Shown here one piece after another: positions 7,137-11,240 of a stretch of DNA of 11,240 nt. The stretch covers positions 1-11,240 of the forward strand of contig PWUG01000303.1 in NCBI GenBank assembly GCA_003562605.1, written 5' to 3'. Both the position numbers and the translations under genes were made by a program. Every line of letters starts with the position of its first letter. Positions within the stretch are counted from its first letter, which is position 1. The notes below the pieces were generated by a model. The model searched no databases. It saw only the letters and a list, made by a program, of their open reading frames with translations, and was not told the origin of the DNA. This DNA is from Syntrophomonadaceae bacterium. Lineage in GTDB: Bacteria; Bacillota_D; Dethiobacteria; DTU022.

Positions 7137-8219
7137 ATGATTGTGCAAATTGGTTTAGTCGGGATGCCGGGGTCAGGCAAAACTACATTATTCAACCTAT
7201 TAAGTGGTAACCTGCAGCTGACAGGTCGCAGCGGTAGCGATGAAGTACACACAGGCAGCGCCATTGTACCCGACCGCCGTATTGACTTTTTAGCTTCCAT
7301 CTACAACCCGCGTAAAACTACTTATGCCCGCCTTGAATTCAAAGATATCCCCGGGGTTAGTATGAACGACAGCAGGGCCAGGGCTTCAAAGCTGCTCGAT
7401 GAAGTCCGCAGCGCCGATGCACTGGTCCAGGTACTGCGCGTTTTCAACTCCAGGGCAGTTGAGGCTGCTTACGGCATGCCTGTCCCATACCGTGATTTAA
7501 CCAGTTACAGCACCGAGCTGTTGCTGGCCGATATAGACGTTTTAGAAAAGAGAATCATCCGCCTGGAAGATGCCCCAAAAGTTAAAAAAGATGCCGCATC
7601 CCAGGTAGTGTTATTTAAAAAGCTGCTTGAAATCCTGGAGAATGAACAGCTTCTAAACAGTATCGAACTTGATGATAATGAAAAACAGCTGCTTTCCGGT
7701 CAGAGTTTTTTAAGTGAGAAGCCGCTTTTCTTAGTAATCAATATCGATGAAGTTCAACTGCGAAAAAAAACCTACCCGGGCCGGGAAAAGATAGAGGCTT
7801 ATGCCGCTGGGAAAAGAATACCCTTTATTGAAATCTGCGCCCAGGTCGAGATGGAAATCAATCGGCTTCAACCGGATGAAAGGCTTGAATTCTTAGAAGA
7901 CCTCGACCTTGAGGAATCAGGCCTGGGGAGGTTAAGCCGTATTACATACGAACGGCTCAACATGATCTCTTTTTTTACAGTTGGAGAAGACGAAGTTCGG
8001 GCCTGGACAGTTCATAAAGGAGCAACAGCGAGGCAGGCCGCTTCAAAGATTCATTCTGATATTGAGCGTGGATTTATCAGGGCTGAAGTATTCCATTATG
8101 ATCACCTCCACCGCCTGGGCAGTTCAGCCAGAGTCAGAGAAGCCGGCCACTTCCGCCTGGAAGGGAAAGACTATAAAATACAAGATGGAGATATAATAAA
8201 CTTTCGCTTTAATGTTTAA
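7137..8219 (+). CDS. YchF/OLA1-related P-loop NTPase with TGS domain
   Basis: This 360-residue protein has an N-terminal P-loop NTPase and a C-terminal TGS domain (about 277-360). The last ~85 residues (YxF-V-EVRAWTV, GATA, GFIRAEV, EAGHFRLEGKDY, QDGDIINFRFNV) closely match the DUF933/TGS end of YchF. The G-domain differs. The Walker A is GMPGSGKTT (9-17) where YchF has a GLPNVGKST-like motif. Switch II is DIPG (70-73) without the following glycine-rich loop. NIDE (202-205) replaces NKxD, as in YchF, which is linked there to ATP preference. It is thus a divergent relative rather than canonical YchF, which binds ribosomes and is tied to stress responses. The ATG at 7137 is only three bases after GGAGG; GTG 7143, nine bases after it, could be the true start. 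It is transcribed alone, divergent from hutU. Confidence 0.88.
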   Translation: MIVQIGLVGMPGSGKTTLFNLLSGNLQLTGRSGSDEVHTGSAIVPDRRIDFLASIYNPRKTTYARLEFKDIPGVSMNDSRARASKLLDEVRSADALVQVLRVFNSRAVEAAYGMPVPYRDLTSYSTELLLADIDVLEKRIIRLEDAPKVKKDAASQVVLFKKLLEILENEQLLNSIELDDNEKQLLSGQSFLSEKPLFLVINIDEVQLRKKTYPGREKIEAYAAGKRIPFIEICAQVEMEINRLQPDERLEFLEDLDLEESGLGRLSRITYERLNMISFFTVGEDEVRAWTVHKGATARQAASKIHSDIERGFIRAEVFHYDHLHRLGSSARVREAGHFRLEGKDYKIQDGDIINFRFNV

Positions 8220-8244
8220 AACTAAAGGTATAGTAAGGTTTGTC

Positions 8245-8290
8245 CCGCAGGCTTATTACACCCGGTCACCGGACCGGTTTTAAGCTGCGG
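8245..8290. terminator. Two-tier hairpin, probable bidirectional terminator
   Basis: The outer arms are CCGCAG-G-CTTA (8245-8255) and TAAGCTGCGG (8281-8290), giving ten pairs with one bulged G. Inside is a second stem, CCGGT (8262-8266) with ACCGG (8273-8277), around a six-base loop. TTTT (8278-8281) follows the inner stem, so that stem alone could act as a weak rho-independent terminator for the YchF-like gene. The element lies between convergent stops (8219 and 8314), consistent with termination on both strands. A REP-like repeat is an alternative that needs genome-wide comparison. Confidence 0.55.
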
Positions 8291-8313
8291 CTCCTGCTAA
8301 ATTATTCACCTCA

Positions 8314-9021
8314 TCAAGGCATGCTGTATATTGAAATATTTCCGTCACCCCGGATTAACTTTTCACTATCGACATCATTAAAATACCTGCTGGCAATTCG
8401 ATCCTGAATCCGGCGCGGCAAAGTCCGGTCTGCACGACGCATAATATAGTTCACTACTGAGCCGTCCGGCCTTCCAAAGGTTTTCCCATGCCAGGCACGG
8501 CAAAATACCGGGTACTCTGTTCCGGCATTGGCATTTATTTTACGCGCCCCCACTGAAACCCTGAAACCTGCATTTAAAAAACCAGGAGAATGTGAATCCC
8601 CGTAACAGGAAAGATTGTAAACCAGGCGCAGTCGATTCGGCACCGCAGTCCTTCTTATATATTCACCCAACATATGGGTTGAAACCCACTGATCAAAGAA
8701 CCTCACCCTTCCGGGCTTACCATGAACCTGGAAAAACAAATCAACCGCCTCGTTGTGGTAATCGGCAGTCAGGCTTTGTAACAGTGACAGAAATTCAAGC
8801 CTGGTTGCCTCCTTATCCTGCAGCGCATAGATTGCCCGGTAGTGACGCTTGAGAAAACGCCTTGCTACCCCAACACCTGCCAACTCAATATATTCATAAA
8901 GCCAGCGGAAGCGGGCATCACCATGTTCCGCCAGGCAGTTTAAAACCAGCAGCGCGCGCCGCTCTACGGGAACGATCGCCTTCACCTTCTCAATCTCTCT
9001 GTTAATTGTGTTGCTCGGCAT
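8314..9021 (-). CDS. Putative caspase-like (clan CD) cysteine protease, unrecognised family
   Basis: I do not recognise a named family for this 235-residue protein, but its order of elements fits the caspase/CHAT fold. RALLVLNCL (22-30) reads as strand 1 and is followed by a helix. YRAIYALQDKEATRLEFLSLL (61-81) matches the usual strand 2 followed by EATR and a helix. EAVDLFFQVHG (91-101) matches strand 3 ending in the catalytic His-Gly, here His100. RLRLVYNLSCYGDS (130-143) matches strand 4 ending in the nucleophile, here Cys139. GFLNAGFRVSVGARK (147-161) resembles the next strand region of CHAT proteins. There is no signal peptide or membrane segment, so it is probably cytoplasmic, and there is no partner domain. 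The ATG at 9021 has only a weak GGA upstream, and an in-frame TAG upstream excludes a longer start. It is a lone gene, convergent with the YchF-like gene and divergent from the AI-2E gene. Fold and activity are inferences. Confidence 0.6.
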   Translation of the reverse strand: MPSNTINREIEKVKAIVPVERRALLVLNCLAEHGDARFRWLYEYIELAGVGVARRFLKRHYRAIYALQDKEATRLEFLSLLQSLTADYHNEAVDLFFQVHGKPGRVRFFDQWVSTHMLGEYIRRTAVPNRLRLVYNLSCYGDSHSPGFLNAGFRVSVGARKINANAGTEYPVFCRAWHGKTFGRPDGSVVNYIMRRADRTLPRRIQDRIASRYFNDVDSEKLIRGDGNISIYSMP

Positions 9022-9260
9022 AACGACATTTCCATAATTTTCGTCTAATCCCTGCTTTCCATAGAAGAAAGATTTAAAAGATAATTAAATAGGTGAGATT
9101 GTTATGTAATAACCACAGGAACTGCCTGGATACTTTTTAGCAGTTTGAATTGAATTTAGGATGGCAAGTTAACTATTTGTAATTTTATTCCAATATCGAC
9201 ACCTGGAACAAGCAGCCGCCCTTTTTTAAAACAACAATGTTAAAACCGCGGGGGAATGTG
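9022..9260. other. AT-rich divergent intergenic spacer
   Basis: This spacer separates the divergent caspase-like and AI-2E genes. I see no gene in it. It contains a 6-bp inverted repeat, AACTGC (9120-9125) and GCAGTT (9140-9145), and an overlapping smaller one, CAGG/CCTG (9116-9119 and 9125-9128). No convincing promoter for the minus-strand gene could be picked out, although one is expected here. Confidence 0.5.
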
Positions 9261-9266
9261 TATAAT
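9261..9266 (+). promoter_or_regulatory. Candidate -10 box for the AI-2E family gene
   Basis: There is a perfect TATAAT 23 bases upstream of the ATG. The best -35 candidates nearby are poor (TTAAAA at 9240-9245 has a 15-base spacer). The leader would be very short, under 20 bases, just long enough for the GGGAG ribosome binding site at 9280-9284. Confidence 0.5.
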
Positions 9267-9289
9267 AGAAAAAACACCTGGGAGATGCT

Positions 9290-10384
9290 ATGTGGGATTC
9301 AAAATTATTTAAAACAGGAATTGGAATTCTTTTACTTTTCTCGATAATTTATATTGGCAGCCAGATCACTTTCGTGTTTCAACCCATAATTATCGCTATT
9401 GAAGCGCTTTTTTTCTCCTTCATTATCTCAGGGGCCCTCTTTTATATAACATTTCCGTTTGTTGACTGGCTGCACAACCGAAAGGTTCCGCGCCCGGCGG
9501 CCATAGGAATTGTTTACCTTTTATTCCTCGGGCTGCTCGTCCTTTTCGTTCTAACGCTCGGTCCAATCCTGCAACAGGAATTTATCAAGTTAGCCGAAAG
9601 CATGCCTGAAAAAATCGTAGAAGCCCGTACGTTTCTCAAAACCCTGGAAGAGAGCGCTCTTTTTGCCCAACTGGTCGATCTGGAAGCACTTAACATAGAT
9701 AACATTGCCAACCAGATTGCCAATTCTGTGAGCAGGGCTATTACTCAGATCGCAACCAGTGTAGCCTATATAGTTGATTTTACTGCCAATATATTTATAA
9801 CTATTGTGATCATTCCCTTTCTACTCTATTACATGTTAAAAGAAAAAGGGCGGAATACTTTACCGGGATTTGTTAACCGTAACGCCCCCCATGGCTATGC
9901 CGACAATATCAACAGTGCCCTGGCCGAGATGAACAGGCTCTTGAGCTCTTACGTCCAGGGCCTGGGGATTGTTTGCCTCTGCGTTGGAATCCTCGCCTAT
10001 ATCGGTTTCCAGATTATCGGCCTCGAATATGCCTTGATCCTATCAATTTTCATCATGATTACCAATGTGATTCCTTTCCTGGGTCCTTTTATAGGCGCGA
10101 TTCCGGCGGTTATCGTCGGGATCCTTGAATCACCTCTGCTGATGCTCCTGGTCATCTTGGTTATTGTAGCTGTTCAGCAGTTGGAAAGCCTGCTTATTTC
10201 ACCCCAGATCATGGGCCGAAAACTGGCTTTGAGTCCGCTGGCAATTATTCTCATTGTCCTTGTCGCCGGCCGTTTGGGAGGGTTGTTGGGTATTATCCTG
10301 GCTATTCCGGTTTTTACGGTATTTAAAATAATTGCCGCGCACATTTATGAATATATTCAGCTCAACAGGAAAGAGGATGTTTAG
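9290..10384 (+). CDS. AI-2E family transporter (PerM/TqsA-like membrane protein)
   Basis: This 364-residue integral membrane protein has the layout of the AI-2E transporter family (formerly UPF0118/PerM). Hydrophobic segments lie at about 9-27, 30-57 and 70-93. A long amphipathic extramembrane stretch (about 94-150) follows, then further membrane segments to about 350. Family hallmarks are TNVIPFLGPFIGAIPAVIVG (about residues 260-279) and, near the end, an ESLLISPQIMG segment followed by LSPLAIILIVLVAGRLGG and ILAIPVF. Known members export autoinducer-2 or act as sodium/proton antiporters; the substrate here cannot be told. The ATG at 9290 has GGGAG five bases upstream. The cyclophilin gene follows after 41 bases and may be co-transcribed. 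Confidence 0.92.
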   Translation: MWDSKLFKTGIGILLLFSIIYIGSQITFVFQPIIIAIEALFFSFIISGALFYITFPFVDWLHNRKVPRPAAIGIVYLLFLGLLVLFVLTLGPILQQEFIKLAESMPEKIVEARTFLKTLEESALFAQLVDLEALNIDNIANQIANSVSRAITQIATSVAYIVDFTANIFITIVIIPFLLYYMLKEKGRNTLPGFVNRNAPHGYADNINSALAEMNRLLSSYVQGLGIVCLCVGILAYIGFQIIGLEYALILSIFIMITNVIPFLGPFIGAIPAVIVGILESPLLMLLVILVIVAVQQLESLLISPQIMGRKLALSPLAIILIVLVAGRLGGLLGIILAIPVFTVFKIIAAHIYEYIQLNRKEDV

Positions 10385-10425
10385 ATTATAGATAAGAATT
10401 AATCTTTAATAAAGGAGAATCTATC

Positions 10426-10947
10426 ATGGCTAAAAAACCTGTGGCTTCAATTGAAATGGAAAACGGAGCTGTTATCAAAATCGAACTTGATATTGAGAGC
10501 GCCCCCAACACGGTCAGGAATTATATTGCCCTGGCCAATGCCGGCTTTTATGACGGCCTTAACTTTCACCGGGTAATTCCCGGTTTCATGATCCAGGGGG
10601 GATGCCCCCTGGGCTCCGGAACCGGTGGCCCGGGTTACAAAATCAAGGGAGAATTTTCTGCAAACGGGTACGAGAATAAACTCAAGCACAAGCGCGGCAC
10701 CCTCTCAATGGCCCGTTCACAGGACAATAACTCGGCAGGCTCCCAGTTCTTTATCACGGTTGAAAACGCAGATCACTTAAACGGGCAGTATGCCGCCTTT
10801 GGAAAGGTTATCGAAGGAATGGGTGAGGTGGACAAAATTGTTTCCGTGACAAGTGATCATCGTGACAAACCATTAGAAGAACAAAAAATCAAAAACATAT
10901 CTATAGATACTTTTGGCGTTGAATATGAACCGCCGGAAAAAATATAA
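10426..10947 (+). CDS. Cyclophilin-type peptidyl-prolyl cis-trans isomerase
   Basis: This 173-residue single-domain cyclophilin catalyses cis-trans isomerisation of proline peptide bonds during protein folding. FHRVIPGFMIQGG (47-59) carries the catalytic Arg49 with Phe54, Met55 and Gln57 of the binding pocket. SMARSQDNNSAGSQFFIT (94-111) is the second conserved block, and HLNGQYAAFGKVIEGM (117-132) the third. The Trp and His found at the pocket edge of eukaryotic cyclophilin A are replaced, as is common in short bacterial forms. There is no signal peptide, so it is cytoplasmic. The ATG at 10426 is preceded by AAAGGAG at a normal distance. It is probably in an operon with the AI-2E gene. Its stop lies only 15 bases from that of the opposing deacetylase gene, with no terminator in the gap. 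Confidence 0.95.
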   Translation: MAKKPVASIEMENGAVIKIELDIESAPNTVRNYIALANAGFYDGLNFHRVIPGFMIQGGCPLGSGTGGPGYKIKGEFSANGYENKLKHKRGTLSMARSQDNNSAGSQFFITVENADHLNGQYAAFGKVIEGMGEVDKIVSVTSDHRDKPLEEQKIKNISIDTFGVEYEPPEKI

Positions 10948-10962
10948 GGATCAGGTAAAATC

Positions 10963-11240
10963 TCAACCCCCTGCGGCAGGCAGGGCAATGAATTCTTCCA
11001 TGGTCACTATATCAAAGCCCTTTTCTCTTAATCCGTCTATAATCGGCCCAAGCGCTTCGACAGTTGGCCGACGGCTGGAACCCTCACTGCTTAACAGGGA
11101 ACCGCTGTCATGAAAGAGGATAATATCTCCTGCGGATGTCCTGTCAACTACGCGCCTGATCACTCCGGCTGTGGTTGCCCGGGGATGCCAGTCCTGTGAT
11201 GAAAGACTCCAGAGAACCAGCACTTGCCCTAAAAGCTTGG
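10963..11240 (-). CDS. Polysaccharide deacetylase (NodB domain), N-terminal part outside window
   Basis: The frame is open to the right edge, so only the last 91 residues are seen. They match the C-terminal half of the carbohydrate esterase 4 (NodB-homology) domain. VLVLWSLSSQDWHP corresponds to the strand with the conserved W...DW motif. GDIILFHDSG corresponds to the late motif holding the His that assists catalysis. Then TVEALGPIIDGLREKGFDIVTMEEFI is the usual final helix and strand. The metal-binding Asp-His-His motifs would lie upstream, outside the window. Such enzymes remove acetyl groups from peptidoglycan, chitin-like or other polysaccharides at the cell surface. The exact substrate is unknown. 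The GTG at 11221-11223 is an internal codon, not a start. Confidence 0.88.
   Translation of the reverse strand, partial: KLLGQVLVLWSLSSQDWHPRATTAGVIRRVVDRTSAGDIILFHDSGSLLSSEGSSRRPTVEALGPIIDGLREKGFDIVTMEEFIALPAAGG

Noticed and set aside
6995..7300. Minus-strand frame that would place a small gene upstream of hutU
   Set aside because: It runs antisense to the P-loop region of the YchF-like gene and through both predicted promoters, and has no known domain.
8592..8852. Plus-strand frame of 86 codons opposite the caspase-like gene
   Set aside because: Its composition (many Pro, Arg and Gln) is typical of an antisense shadow. The minus-strand frame has coherent strand and helix patterning and the catalytic motifs.
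9116..9145. Overlapping inverted repeats CAGG/CCTG and AACTGC/GCAGTT
   Set aside because: They are short, mutually exclusive and of a size expected by chance in a 240-base spacer, so no site is claimed.
10967..10983. CCCTG/CAGGG hairpin after the cyclophilin gene
   Set aside because: It lies inside the deacetylase coding end and has no T-run, so it was not called a terminator.

Overview
The window looks like chromosomal DNA of an anaerobic Bacillota bacterium, most likely of the class Clostridia. This is inferred from the AGGAGG-type ribosome binding sites, the TATAAT-like promoters, the moderate GC content, the tetrahydrofolate-dependent histidine degradation route and the mix of families. 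No phage, insertion sequence, CRISPR array, rRNA or tRNA is visible. No intergenic gap exceeds 300 bases.

Layout. At the left edge is the 3' part of a radical SAM enzyme with a C-terminal winged-helix domain (+ strand, 2-733). It ends in a GC-rich hairpin shared with the opposing operon. From about 7002 down to 756 runs a co-directional minus-strand block: urocanate hydratase (hutU), imidazolonepropionase (hutI), glutamate formimidoyltransferase (ftcD), a CPBP-family membrane protease, a DJ-1/PfpI-family protein and a cytochrome b5-like lipoprotein. The first three genes convert urocanate to glutamate, passing the formimino group to tetrahydrofolate. Histidine ammonia-lyase (hutH) and formimino-THF cyclodeaminase (fchA) are not in the window. 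The last three genes have no known role in histidine breakdown.

A divergent promoter region (7003-7136) separates hutU from a + strand P-loop/TGS-domain protein related to YchF/OLA1. This protein ends in an unusual two-tier hairpin (8245-8290) facing a convergent minus-strand gene (8314-9021). That gene has no obvious named family, but it carries the sequence hallmarks of a caspase-like (clan CD) cysteine protease: a strand followed by EATR, VHG and NLSC, with His100 and Cys139 as the candidate dyad. It is the most interesting item in the window. A 268-bp AT-rich spacer leads to an AI-2E-family membrane protein and a cyclophilin-type peptidyl-prolyl isomerase on the + strand. At the right edge is the C-terminal part of a polysaccharide deacetylase on the minus strand.

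All assignments come from reading motifs by eye. No database search was possible.
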